Below are positions 22,788 to 32,138 of a stretch of 64,000 bases of DNA, one piece after another. The stretch's first letter is position 1, and each line of letters begins with the position of its first letter. The notes beneath the pieces are model-generated. The model ran no database searches. It was not told the DNA's origin and saw only the letters and a program-made list of their open reading frames with translations. This DNA comes from Gammaproteobacteria bacterium (lineage in GTDB: Bacteria; Pseudomonadota; Gammaproteobacteria; Steroidobacterales; Rariloculaceae): NCBI GenBank assembly GCA_022820625.1, contig JAJEFE010000004.1, forward strand, positions 1 through 64,000, written 5' to 3'. Position numbers and translations under genes: made by a program.

Positions 22788-24470
22788 CTAGACCGGGGAC
22801 GGCGGATTCACGAACGGCCAGGGCGAGGATTCGGTCCGGGCGTCGACGGGCACCACGATAATCACCGGCCCCTGTTCCCGGAAGCCTTCCGCTATCGCCT
22901 GCGCCAGAGCGTCCGGCCCTGTCACGCGTACCCCTTTAGCGCCAAAACTTTCGGCCAGCTTCACGAAGTCCGGATTGACCAGGTCAGCCCCGAAGTCCCG
23001 CCCACCGAATCGCTCCGATTGGTCCCGACGGACATTTTCGAAGCCGCCATTATCGAATATCACCGACACGAGGTTGATATTGAATTGAACCGCAGTCGCT
23101 AGTTCCTGGACGCCGAACATGAAGCCACCGTCGCCGCAAGCGACGACGACGGCCTTGTCGGGATTCGCCACCTTGACACCCAGGGCGGTGTTGAATCCGT
23201 AACCCAGATTGTCCTGATAGCCACAGGTCACGTATCGACGTGGCCCGTAGACGGGGAATGCCAAGCGTGCCGCAAAACCTGTTTGCGTGATCTCTTCCAC
23301 GAAGAAGCCATCGTCCGGCAGCGCACGCCGAATCGCTTTCAGATACTGAACCTGCGGTTGCAGGGCTTCGAGTGACGCTTCGGCAGTCGCCTTGAAACCG
23401 GCATATTCGCTCGTTCGGTCACCGCGCTTGCCGATCGTCGTCTCCAGCGCGTCCAGCAGTGCCAGTGTACCGTCACGGGAGTCGGCAACTACGCCGACGT
23501 CGGGCGGCAGGCGGCCGAATTCCGTCGGGTCGATATCCACGCGGACGGTCTTGAGGCCTTCAGGTAGCCACCGCCAGCGAAAATACGCCAGTTCAAGGCG
23601 GCTGCCGATACCGATGAGCAGATCGCACCTGGGCCAGTACTCGAACGCGGCCGTGGACAACAGCCCGTAAGGGCTTCTGTCGCTGACGATACCCTTGCCG
23701 CTGCGATGGGCAGTCACCGGCGCCTGGATCAGCTTTGCCAGCGCTTCGATCTCGTCGCCCGCATGATATGCACCCGCGCCGACCACGATCAGCGGGTTTC
23801 TGGCCTGCCGGATAAGCTTGGCGGCTTCGGATATCTTGTCCTGATCCGGCGGCGGTGGCGGTGGAATGTGACGATCGACATCCAGTATCACATCCCCGGA
23901 AGTTTCGAAAACATCCCACGGCGCCTCGATGGCCACGGGCCGGATGCGGCCTGTGTGCATCCGGCGAAACGCTTCGGCCACCACGCCCGGCGCCTGGCCG
24001 GGTTGGTCGATACGCGCGGCCCAACCCGTGAACCCACGCATCGTGGCCAATTGATCGGGCAATTCGTGCAGCTGTCCCCGGCCCTTCCCGATCAGGTGGG
24101 ACATGATGTTCCCGGTCACGCAGAGCACCGGGGTGTTCGCGCCGTAGGCCGTGCACAGCGCTGCGGAGGAATTGAGCATTCCGGGACCAGGCACGACCGC
24201 GCAGACGCCCGTCCTGCCGCTGGACTTGGCATAGCCAAATGCCATGTAGCCTGCGCCTTGCTCGTGGCGGGTAGTGATGAAATTGATCGGCTCCCGCGCG
24301 ACTGCATCGTTGAATCCGTAGATATGGATGCCGGGGATCCCGAAGAGCGTGTCCACACCATGCGCAACAAGAGACTTCGCGACCGCCTCGCCGGTCGTCA
24401 TGCGAACCGGCGCCTTCGCGACAGCCGATGCCTCCGGCGAGCCCATAGCTGGTAGGGATGCTGCGGTCAT
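22788..24470 (-). CDS. Thiamine diphosphate enzyme, acetolactate synthase-like
   Basis: The 560-residue cytoplasmic protein has the three ThDP-enzyme domains: N-terminal PYR domain with the catalytic Glu (TTRHEQGAG), a central FAD/TPP-M domain (NPLIVVGAGA), and the C-terminal PP domain with the ThDP motif starting GDGGFMFG and ending IFDNGG. Family members include acetolactate synthase, benzoylformate decarboxylase and sulfoacetaldehyde acetyltransferase; the substrate is not resolved. The start ATG at 24470 lacks a strong ribosome-binding site. It heads a minus-strand group with the YVTN and NRAMP-like genes. Confidence 0.87.
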   Translation of the reverse strand: MTAASLPAMGSPEASAVAKAPVRMTTGEAVAKSLVAHGVDTLFGIPGIHIYGFNDAVAREPINFITTRHEQGAGYMAFGYAKSSGRTGVCAVVPGPGMLNSSAALCTAYGANTPVLCVTGNIMSHLIGKGRGQLHELPDQLATMRGFTGWAARIDQPGQAPGVVAEAFRRMHTGRIRPVAIEAPWDVFETSGDVILDVDRHIPPPPPPDQDKISEAAKLIRQARNPLIVVGAGAYHAGDEIEALAKLIQAPVTAHRSGKGIVSDRSPYGLLSTAAFEYWPRCDLLIGIGSRLELAYFRWRWLPEGLKTVRVDIDPTEFGRLPPDVGVVADSRDGTLALLDALETTIGKRGDRTSEYAGFKATAEASLEALQPQVQYLKAIRRALPDDGFFVEEITQTGFAARLAFPVYGPRRYVTCGYQDNLGYGFNTALGVKVANPDKAVVVACGDGGFMFGVQELATAVQFNINLVSVIFDNGGFENVRRDQSERFGGRDFGADLVNPDFVKLAESFGAKGVRVTGPDALAQAIAEGFREQGPVIIVVPVDARTESSPWPFVNPPSPV

Positions 24471-24547
24471 GCGGTTTCTAGATCGCTACGGTACAGGTCG
24501 ACGATTTTTGTCAATGCCGTGGCAAGCGAGAGTCGCATCGGGGCCGC

Positions 24548-26449
24548 CTATCGATCTGCGCTACGGATGACGTTGATGGTCACTGTGGCCGGCTGTCCGT
24601 CGTCCCTCAACCCGTAATATTCAACTTGATAGCGGTCGCTGGTGTAGGCGTCGCCACGCGCGGTTCCGCCGAAGAACGGCCGGTTGATGCCAAGGTTGCC
24701 CAACGAGAGCAGTTGTCCCGGCGCCAGGTCCTTGCCGAAAGACTGCAAGTGGTCCCTGAGCCATCGAACCGCGTCGATGGGCCGATACCAATCGGCCATG
24801 GTCGCTCGCTGGATCACGGTGCCGTCCTCATCGAGCACCGCGTACTCCATGGCGTTCAGGCGGTCCAGCCACTCCTGTGTCCCCTCGATGGGCACCGGTT
24901 CGCCCGCGAGCGCTATTCGGCTCGACATGTTTCCGACCACGCCCCGGATCATGCCATTGTCGTCCGGTTCGGCCGTTGGGTCCGGAATCTCGGCGAACGG
25001 CACGACGGCGTCAAGGCCGGCAAGAATCGCTAGGTCCGTCTCAGCGTCATTGATGCCGGCGCTGCCCACGCGAAACGCGAAGTCAGCCTCCAAAAAGCTG
25101 TCCGCGCCCATGTCCTCGAGACGGACGGCGGCGCCATCCGCCAGGAACATACCGGACAGCAAATGAGCCCTGATACCGCCGGCGGGGAAGTTGGGATTGG
25201 CCGGTCCGGGATTGTGGCCGCCGGTCTTGTAGCCCACCACCTCGCCCATGGCGGGGCCCAGCATTTCAACCATTTCGTCTTGCCAGCGATACGCCTCCTC
25301 CAACGTCAATTCGGGCGCAAAGGGTCGGACCATTCTGCCATTCAGAAAATCGTCCGCCATCGCGGCCACGGCGGCACGTATTTCGGACTCGTCAGCCGGC
25401 GCCTCGGACTGGGCAAAATCTTCCCACTCGGCGGTGCAGTCGTAAGGCCTGAATTCGTACCCGGGCAGCGGTGTCCGGGTTGACTCGAAATACAAGGGCT
25501 CCGGAAACACGACCGGATCGGTGATCGTGATCGCGTAATGCAATACCGGCTCGCCATCCTCCTCGACCACACGGAAAGTTTCTTCGTATCGAGCCTGATC
25601 CGACTGTGGCGTGCCGTAGTCCGAGTAATAGGGCCAGTCGACGTGCGTCGTGGTGACCAACAGCGTATCGCCGTCCCATCTTCCCACCGAGTAGCCCACG
25701 TTGGAGGACTCGGGGTTCGGATCCGGTTCGCCCATGTGGACAAACCGCTGTATGTCGTACTGAACTAGTTGTATACGGATATCTTCCCCTTCCCGGAAGA
25801 TGCCCATCGGCCTCGGATCGAACATGGCGTCCGGCATCCCGTGCTCGCAATGCAGCTGGCGATTGTCCGTCATCGGCTCGTAGGCAGCGTTGAGTTCGGC
25901 GCCGCGTTGCGTGTAGTCGATCTCCTGTAACGCGCCCGCGAACCAGGGACCGGAATGCGTGTCCCAGGATCGAAATATGCCGTCTGCCTCCAGCGATTCG
26001 GCCGCCGCCCTCTCAGGGGCGATGCGTTCGGGCTGCTCGAACAAACGATCGTCGGACCACCGCGTCTCCCGGCCAGCCCCTTGAACGAATTCCCTGCCGT
26101 CCGGCATCAGGATATGAAGCAGACCGAGGGACTGCGGGTTGATTCTTGAAACGTGCCCTGCCACGCGAACGGTTCCAAGCAGGTGGTGAGCCGCCAGACC
26201 CATGTTCTCCAGACGGCGGGGATTCGGTCCGAACTCGAGTTCCCAGTCGGACTCGGCGCCGGACTCATCGACCACCCTGAGTTTCGCCCGTGCATGGGGA
26301 TTGCGCCAGAAGACTTCGACAATCTCGCCCTCAAGTTCAAGGAATTCCGACTGGTACAGGAGCGGATTGGTCACGCTTCCGTGGTGGGCGTGCAGTGTGT
26401 GCGAGAAAATCGCGACTAACGGAATCGAAAGAAGTTTCAAAGACCTCAT
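24548..26449 (-). CDS. Exported fusion: DUF6152-type protein and 2-keto-4-pentenoate hydratase-like domain
   Basis: The 633-residue protein starts at an ATG with GGAGG at ideal spacing. Residues 1-20 are a signal peptide ending in HAHHG, residues 20-120 the DUF6152 domain (EIVEVFWRNPHARAKL), and about 120-345 the C-terminal family block with GYSVGRWDGD and TPQSD. From about 350 to the end the sequence switches to the MhpD/hydratase fold: ADDFLNGRMV, VGYKTGG, a metal-site-like SFLEADFAFRV, then SLGNLG near the end. Hydratases of this type act in aromatic meta-cleavage and are normally cytoplasmic; here the domain would be exported. No stop or frameshift separates the two parts. Confidence 0.82.
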   Translation of the reverse strand: MRSLKLLSIPLVAIFSHTLHAHHGSVTNPLLYQSEFLELEGEIVEVFWRNPHARAKLRVVDESGAESDWELEFGPNPRRLENMGLAAHHLLGTVRVAGHVSRINPQSLGLLHILMPDGREFVQGAGRETRWSDDRLFEQPERIAPERAAAESLEADGIFRSWDTHSGPWFAGALQEIDYTQRGAELNAAYEPMTDNRQLHCEHGMPDAMFDPRPMGIFREGEDIRIQLVQYDIQRFVHMGEPDPNPESSNVGYSVGRWDGDTLLVTTTHVDWPYYSDYGTPQSDQARYEETFRVVEEDGEPVLHYAITITDPVVFPEPLYFESTRTPLPGYEFRPYDCTAEWEDFAQSEAPADESEIRAAVAAMADDFLNGRMVRPFAPELTLEEAYRWQDEMVEMLGPAMGEVVGYKTGGHNPGPANPNFPAGGIRAHLLSGMFLADGAAVRLEDMGADSFLEADFAFRVGSAGINDAETDLAILAGLDAVVPFAEIPDPTAEPDDNGMIRGVVGNMSSRIALAGEPVPIEGTQEWLDRLNAMEYAVLDEDGTVIQRATMADWYRPIDAVRWLRDHLQSFGKDLAPGQLLSLGNLGINRPFFGGTARGDAYTSDRYQVEYYGLRDDGQPATVTINVIRSADR

Positions 26450-26793
26450 GGCAACCTCCGCAAAACGGCCGGAATTCCCCGGTTGGCAATTACCGCATCG
26501 CCGACCTGTTGCCACAAATTATGGCATCCCCACCCCGGCGAAACGACCGCCAGTGATTGATAGAGAGTATCAGTATTCCTTGTACGACCGGGCTGACGCC
26601 TGACGAGACTCATGAGCATTTGCGCATGTCGCAGACCGATTGTCGCATTTCTGAATTGTCTGCCGCGCAGATCTCGTAAGAAATCTTCAGACAATGTTGC
26701 CTGCTGCGAACGCCGATTGTGTCAGAATGATCCTCGTCAACGGAGTATCGTTCCATCCGGCTTGCTGACATCTCCGGAATCGACGCCGCTGAA
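26450..26793. other. Intergenic region, divergent promoters likely
   Basis: About 340 bases between the DUF6152-hydratase gene and the second DUF5916 gene, somewhat AT-richer than its surroundings. No RNA gene or clear promoter was recognised. Confidence 0.4.
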
Positions 26794-26928
26794 AAGGAAG
26801 ATCCCCAAATTTCAAGTCTTCGTGATTCGCCTCGAATAATTCTCTGCGCAGCCGTACCGCTGGCGGCCGTACCCGTCACGGCGCAGGAAAGCCCGGTCGG
26901 GACCGCGCCGCCAAGTGCGGAAAAAGTC

Positions 26929-28992
26929 GTGCAAATCATGCGCACGACCACACCGCCCACCATCGACGGCGTCCTTAACGATCCCGTCTGGCAGGACGCG
27001 CCGTTCATCGACGACATGCACCAGTTCCGGCCCGCGGATCACGTCGAGCCGACCCAGAAGACGACGGTGTACCTGCTCTACGACGACGACTACTTCTACG
27101 TGGCGGGCCGGATGTGGGATACCGAGCCGGACGAGATCCTGGCCCGCAGTCTTGCGCAGGGACAGGACGTGCGCTGGGATGACGCGTTCAACATCATTAT
27201 CGACCCGTTCAACAACAACCGAACCGGATACCAGTTCCAGGTCAACGCCAACGGTGTCCGCACGGATGCGGTCTTCGAAACGGCCACGCGGGTCAACCGG
27301 GACTGGGAGGGCATCTGGCATGCGGCGTCCAGCATCGATTCGGAGGGTTGGGCGACGGAAATGGCAATCCCTTTCAAGACGTTGAACTTCGATCCGAACA
27401 ATCCGGACTGGGGCTTCACCATAGAGCGAAGCATCCAGCGCAATCAGGAGGATATCGCCTGGGTATCCTACAACCGACAGGTCAACCCCGGCGTCACCGG
27501 AACCGTCTCCGGTTTCACGGGCCTGCAGCAGGGCCGGGGGCTCGACGTCGTCCCGACGGTCGTGGCGTCGGGGTCAAGGGACTTCGAGACGGACGCTGCC
27601 GACTCCAGCATGGAACCTTCCCTCGATGTCTTCTACAACTTCACCCCGTCGCTCACCGGTGTCCTTACGCTGAATACCGACTTTTCGGCCACCGAGGTGG
27701 ACGACCGCCAGATCAATCTCACCCGATTCAACCTGTTCTTTCCCGAGAAACGGGACTTCTTCCTGCAGGACGTGGATATATTCTCCTTCGGCGGCCTGCG
27801 CAGAAACGGCATTCCGTTCTTTTCCCGACGGATCGGCCTGAGCCGCCGCGGCCAGCCCGTGGACCTGGATGTGGGCGCGAAGCTCACCGGCCGCGCCGGC
27901 CGCTGGAACGTCGGCCTGCTGGGCGTCGCCCTGGACGAATTTCAAGACGTCGACAGCTCCAATGTCTTCGTCGGAAGGGTCGCGGCCAACGTTCTGGAAG
28001 AATCCAGCGTCGGCCTGATGGTCACCGGTGGCGACCCGCGTTCCAACCTCGACAACTCCCTGATGGGCGCCGACTTTCGGTATCGCAATACCCGTTTGCC
28101 CGGCGGGCGCACGCTGGCAGGGGAGGCCTGGTACCAGAAATCGGATACCGAGGGCGTGGAGGGCGATGAGACCGCCTGGGGGGTCCGCATGGCCGCGCCC
28201 AACAACACCGGGCTCAGGGGCGAGGTCGGCTTCGAAACGTTTCACGATGACTTCAACCCCGCGCTGGGATTCGTGAATCGCCGGGGAATCGAACGCTCCG
28301 AGGCAAGCGTCGCCTACACGTCCCGGCCCGCGCACCGATGGCTCCGCGAACTCGGCCACGGCGTGAACTACGAGCGCTTCGACCTGATCGCCGGGGGCGT
28401 CGAGAGCGAGAGTTGGTACCTGGAACTGGTGGAACTGGAAACCAACTCCGGCGACCAGGGCGGAATTGCCTTTGAGCGGGAGCGCGAGGTACTGCTCGAG
28501 GAATTCGATATCTTCGACGACGTGATCATTCCGCCGGGGGACTACGAATTCGATCAGTACTCGTTCGAAGTATCGGGCGCCAATGACCGGGCTCTTGCCC
28601 CGTCATTCGAATACGGCAAGGGGGACTTTTTCGGTGGCGACCGCACGGAAATCGGCGTCGGCCTGGATTGGAGGCCGAACAGCCGTTTCTTCCTGGGCGT
28701 CGAGTACGAGCACAACGACATCGAGCTTGCGGACGGCGACTTCACGGCAGAACTCATCGCCGTAAGGACCGAAGTCGCGTTCGATGTCCGCTGGTCCTGG
28801 CTGAACCTCGTCCAGTACGACAACGAGTCCGAATCGGTCGGCGTCAACAGCCGCCTGCGCTGGACGCCCCGGGCAGGTCAGGACCTCTTCGTCGTCCTGA
28901 ACCACGGTTTCGAGGCCATCGGCTCCTTCTCGGCGCTGCGATCCCTCGAGTCACAGCTTTCCGTCAAGTACACGCATACGTTTCGGTTCTAG
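26929..28992 (+). CDS. DUF5916 outer-membrane barrel with CBM9-like domain (paralog 2), start uncertain
   Basis: The 687-residue (from GTG 26929) protein is a paralog of 14010-16235, with the same TPPTIDG start of the CBM9-like domain, FNNNRTGYQFQVN, and a C-terminal K-Y-T-H-T-F-R-F ending typical of outer-membrane barrels. In the same frame upstream, about 37 codons encode what looks like the missing signal peptide (hydrophobic ILCAAVPLAAVPV then TAQ), but no ATG, GTG or TTG precedes it before the stop at 26791. Either a rare start codon (ATT or ATA) is used, or a frameshift has damaged the 5' end. Its stop overlaps that of the convergent gene at 28989. Confidence 0.75.
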   Translation: MQIMRTTTPPTIDGVLNDPVWQDAPFIDDMHQFRPADHVEPTQKTTVYLLYDDDYFYVAGRMWDTEPDEILARSLAQGQDVRWDDAFNIIIDPFNNNRTGYQFQVNANGVRTDAVFETATRVNRDWEGIWHAASSIDSEGWATEMAIPFKTLNFDPNNPDWGFTIERSIQRNQEDIAWVSYNRQVNPGVTGTVSGFTGLQQGRGLDVVPTVVASGSRDFETDAADSSMEPSLDVFYNFTPSLTGVLTLNTDFSATEVDDRQINLTRFNLFFPEKRDFFLQDVDIFSFGGLRRNGIPFFSRRIGLSRRGQPVDLDVGAKLTGRAGRWNVGLLGVALDEFQDVDSSNVFVGRVAANVLEESSVGLMVTGGDPRSNLDNSLMGADFRYRNTRLPGGRTLAGEAWYQKSDTEGVEGDETAWGVRMAAPNNTGLRGEVGFETFHDDFNPALGFVNRRGIERSEASVAYTSRPAHRWLRELGHGVNYERFDLIAGGVESESWYLELVELETNSGDQGGIAFEREREVLLEEFDIFDDVIIPPGDYEFDQYSFEVSGANDRALAPSFEYGKGDFFGGDRTEIGVGLDWRPNSRFFLGVEYEHNDIELADGDFTAELIAVRTEVAFDVRWSWLNLVQYDNESESVGVNSRLRWTPRAGQDLFVVLNHGFEAIGSFSALRSLESQLSVKYTHTFRF

Positions 28993-29711
28993 AGTTCCTC
29001 CAGCATGCGGATCATTTCGTCGATGTCCGGCGGTGCGGTGCTGTCCCCGAAATCGACGCAGACCCAATCTCTTATTTCCTCTTCGGGCGCCCAGATGTAC
29101 TCGCGCCCCATTGTGAACACCTCCGTGTAGAACAAAGGATCATCGATATCCAGTTCGAGCTGGAGATCCATGGAACCCGGCTCGCGCCAGTATCGTTCCG
29201 TCACGCGGGCCTCCAGACTCAGTGGCTCCGTGCCGCCGGACAGGTGCAATCCGAGCATATGGGTCGTATCGATCATGAGGACATCGCCCTCCCAGCGTCC
29301 GACCGAGTATCCGAGATGGGAGTTTGGCTGGTCCCCGGGAGCAGCCGCGCCATTCATGTAGACGGTGCGAACCGTGTTCCCGCGTTCGTAGTGGATGATC
29401 AGCGTTTCCCCTTCTCCCTGGCGCAACGCCATCGGGTTACCCGTCCACAGGAGTCTCGGCATGCTTTCCAGCGCGCAATCGTCCTGAATCCTCGGGTTAT
29501 CGAGTATCGGATCGTAGTCCGCCACGGCCTGGCGGCCGGCATCGGAGAGCGGAAGCGTATCGGGTCGGCGGCGTGGTGGACCGCCGCCGTCGAAGATCGG
29601 AGGCGCGTAAATTCCGAGGAAGTCCACGCCGGATTCCGAGCCCTGCTGGGCGTCGGACGGAATCGCAACGAAAGCGCAGATTGCCAACGCCGCACACGAC
29701 AACACCTTCAT
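28989..29711 (-). CDS. Exported protein related to the C-terminal part of DUF6152-type proteins
   Basis: The 240-residue protein has a signal peptide (CAALAICAFVAIPSDAQ) but lacks the His-His motif and DUF6152 domain. It does carry the C-terminal family block (LGYSVGRWEGDVLMIDTTHM). It therefore looks like the second module of the larger proteins existing alone, suggesting the two modules are separable. Its stop overlaps the stop of the convergent DUF5916 gene by four bases. Confidence 0.75.
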   Translation of the reverse strand: MKVLSCAALAICAFVAIPSDAQQGSESGVDFLGIYAPPIFDGGGPPRRRPDTLPLSDAGRQAVADYDPILDNPRIQDDCALESMPRLLWTGNPMALRQGEGETLIIHYERGNTVRTVYMNGAAAPGDQPNSHLGYSVGRWEGDVLMIDTTHMLGLHLSGGTEPLSLEARVTERYWREPGSMDLQLELDIDDPLFYTEVFTMGREYIWAPEEEIRDWVCVDFGDSTAPPDIDEMIRMLEEL

Positions 29712-29806
29712 ATCATCACCTCGCTAACACTGGCTGTGCAGGCAGCCGGCCTTTCGCGCCCCGGCTCGAACGCAGCATGCGATTCGCAGCGTGGCACTTC
29801 ATCGCG

Positions 29807-31348
29807 TCAGGCGCCGGCGCGAATGGCGTCGACCGCCATTTGCGAGCGCGTCTTGTTGACGGCGCGTTCCAGGGTCATGTTGTAGTAGCGGACGGCTTCC
29901 GTGGTATCGCCCATCGCCCGCAGGGCATCTCCGGCCGCCTCACCGGCTGGCTGCACGATAACCGGCGGACCGATGAAGGGAGGCAGCGAGTGCTCCAGTT
30001 CGGCTGCCGCCTTCAGCAGTCCGATGCCTTCGTCGGCATTGCCCTGGGCAATCAGCAACTGTCCCTGGCCGATATCCTTCAGGACCCGCGGGACCGCATT
30101 TCGGGCCCCCGGCCCGGAGTTCTCCGGGACGACGATTTCGTTCACGTGCCGTTCCATGGACGCAAGGTCACTCTGCTCCAGGGCGCGGCGGGCGCGGATG
30201 TAGTGCTCCGTGGCCTGGTGCATGGGACTCGCCTGGGTGAGATCGATCTCCACATCCAGCATTGGATCGTCCCAATCGCCAGTCTCAAGCGCGAAGAACG
30301 CCCGGCCCATGATGAGCTGCCCATGCGCCATGTCGTCGCCTGCGGCAACCTGGCTCTCCAGGTAGTCGAGCATTCCCCGGGCCTCTTCGAATTCGTGCAA
30401 CTGGATATGTGCATACAGCAGCCAGCCATGGGCGTGGTAAGACTCGTTGCGGAACAACACACCGTCGTGGGTCGCGCTGCGAGCCACCGAGGCGTCGTAG
30501 GAGCGCCGATTGAGGTCTCGCGTGCCCTCGAAATCGCCCAGCGCGAGGAAAATGTGAGACGGCATGTGCAGGGCATGCACGGCATCGGGCGCCACGTCGG
30601 AGTAGACACGCGCCGACCGGAGCCCGAGCGGCGCATGGATCGGGTCGTCGTAGGCGTGGATGTTGTAGTGCAGTGCGCCTGGATGGAGCGGATTGCGGTC
30701 GAGAATTTCCTCGGTAATCGCCCCTGCCCGCATGTACTTGTCGAACTCGCGTCCGTTGTGGCTGGTCGTCAGGATCGCCAGTGCATACAGCGCGCCGGCA
30801 TCGAGATCGTCCGGCCAGCGTTCGTAGATGTCGCCGAGCATCTCGGCGTAGTCCGTCTCGATCTCAAGCTCCGTGCCCTCTTCCGAGAAGAGCCGGTTGG
30901 CCGCAGCCATGTAGGCGCGCTCCCGCTCGGTTGGAGCAAGCTCGAGCCGTGCCTCGGGCGTGGGAGCCAGTTTCGCCAACGCCGCCCGACCCGCCGGAAG
31001 ATCTTCCCGGTTCCAGAGCGGCTGCTTGTGAGACAGCGCCTCGCCCCAGTACGCCATGTAGAAATCCGGGTCTAATGCCTGCGCTTCAATGAAGCTGTCG
31101 CGCGCATCCTCGAATTCGAAGTTATGCAATTGCAGGAGCCCACGGAGAAACATCGGGTACGCCTCGGCAGAACCGGTCGCTTCAAAGTCGGTGACTCCGT
31201 AGGTCGTCAGAGCTTCGGAAGATGCTGCTGCTCCGGCGGCGGGCAGGGCCTGGACCTCCGACACGACGTCGGATGTGCTGTCGGAATTCGAGCAAGCCGA
31301 TCCAAGCACGAGCGCGATTGCGCAAATCAATAGTCTCCACATGGTCAT
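29807..31348 (-). CDS. TPR-containing lipoprotein
   Basis: The 513-residue protein has a lipoprotein signal peptide with lipobox LGSAC, followed by helical repeats of the TPR type (FLRGLLQLHNFEFEDARDSFIEAQALDPDFYMAYWGEAL near residue 70, and more towards the C-terminus). Such proteins are adaptor scaffolds on the inner face of the outer membrane or in the periplasm; no catalytic motif is present. The ATG at 31348 has GGAGGTGC upstream. Confidence 0.82.
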   Translation of the reverse strand: MTMWRLLICAIALVLGSACSNSDSTSDVVSEVQALPAAGAAASSEALTTYGVTDFEATGSAEAYPMFLRGLLQLHNFEFEDARDSFIEAQALDPDFYMAYWGEALSHKQPLWNREDLPAGRAALAKLAPTPEARLELAPTERERAYMAAANRLFSEEGTELEIETDYAEMLGDIYERWPDDLDAGALYALAILTTSHNGREFDKYMRAGAITEEILDRNPLHPGALHYNIHAYDDPIHAPLGLRSARVYSDVAPDAVHALHMPSHIFLALGDFEGTRDLNRRSYDASVARSATHDGVLFRNESYHAHGWLLYAHIQLHEFEEARGMLDYLESQVAAGDDMAHGQLIMGRAFFALETGDWDDPMLDVEIDLTQASPMHQATEHYIRARRALEQSDLASMERHVNEIVVPENSGPGARNAVPRVLKDIGQGQLLIAQGNADEGIGLLKAAAELEHSLPPFIGPPVIVQPAGEAAGDALRAMGDTTEAVRYYNMTLERAVNKTRSQMAVDAIRAGA

Positions 31349-31480
31349 GCACCTCCACACCGGTGTGATTCTGGATATTTGGTTGCCTATGGCCCCACAG
31401 TCCCACCAAACCGGAATATTCATCGATGTTCGGCAACATACCACACGACAATGAACCGAATTTACCTGGCGCTACCGCGA

Positions 31481-31792
31481 TCACCGGGATTCGGCCGGCG
31501 GTAGCCGTAGCAATCTTTCGCTTCGCCATACGCGAACAAGCTGCACGCCGGCTATCTCGCGGCGGTACACGATCCGAAAAGGCGGATGAATCAGCTCCCT
31601 GATCGCCGGTTGGTTGAACTCGGGTACGATTCGACCCATCTCCGGGTGTTCACGCAATAGCTCGAAGCGTTCCAGGATCTCGCTCACAAGGCGCTCCCCG
31701 ATTTCGGGAACATCTTGTTGCGCGTACCAATGCCGAAGGCGTTCGAGATCCGTCAGCGCGGATGCGGAGATCCGCAAAACGGTCCGTGGCAT
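31481..31792 (-). CDS. ParE/RelE-family toxin
   Basis: The 103-residue basic protein has the ParE pattern: ALTDLERLRHWY at the N-terminus, EHPEMGRIVPEF, and the final strand with RIVYRREIAGVQLVRVWRSERLLRLP. ParE toxins inhibit DNA gyrase; RelE-type members cleave mRNA on the ribosome. It starts three bases after the stop of the antitoxin gene, as in a classical type II toxin-antitoxin operon. Confidence 0.85.
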   Translation of the reverse strand: MPRTVLRISASALTDLERLRHWYAQQDVPEIGERLVSEILERFELLREHPEMGRIVPEFNQPAIRELIHPPFRIVYRREIAGVQLVRVWRSERLLRLPPAESR

Positions 31793-31795
31793 CGG

Positions 31796-32065
31796 TTACG
31801 TCAAGCCGAGGCGTTTTCGCGCTTCGGTCAGGCTCAGATCCCGGCCGGACTCCAGGTCCCCGATGCCTTCGAGGACGGCGCGCATGAACTCGCGTTCCTC
31901 TTGCGCATTCTCGTACTCCGCAACGGACTGAACGACAGCGACGCCACGTCCTCTACTCGTCAGCAATACGGGACGGCCAGCTTCCGCAGCGTGCTTGACC
32001 ACACGGCCGGGGTTTTTCTTCAAGTCACCCAGGGGCACGATATCCGTGGAGAAACGAATCGACAT
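31796..32065 (-). CDS. Phd/YefM-family antitoxin
   Basis: The 89-residue protein shows the Phd/YefM DNA-binding fold (SIRFSTDIVPLGDLKKNPGRVV, then GRPVLLTSRGRGVAVVQSV) and a helical acidic C-terminus for neutralising the toxin encoded directly downstream. The ATG at 32065 is chosen over an upstream in-frame codon because the conserved domain begins there. Antitoxins of this family usually autorepress their own operon. Confidence 0.85.
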   Translation of the reverse strand: MSIRFSTDIVPLGDLKKNPGRVVKHAAEAGRPVLLTSRGRGVAVVQSVAEYENAQEEREFMRAVLEGIGDLESGRDLSLTEARKRLGLT

Positions 32066-32138
32066 GATTAATTTCAAGAGGTGACGATAAGAGGTGCTGA
32101 TTATAGCACCTGTAAACCGCACCGAGTTGGCGCCGGCC

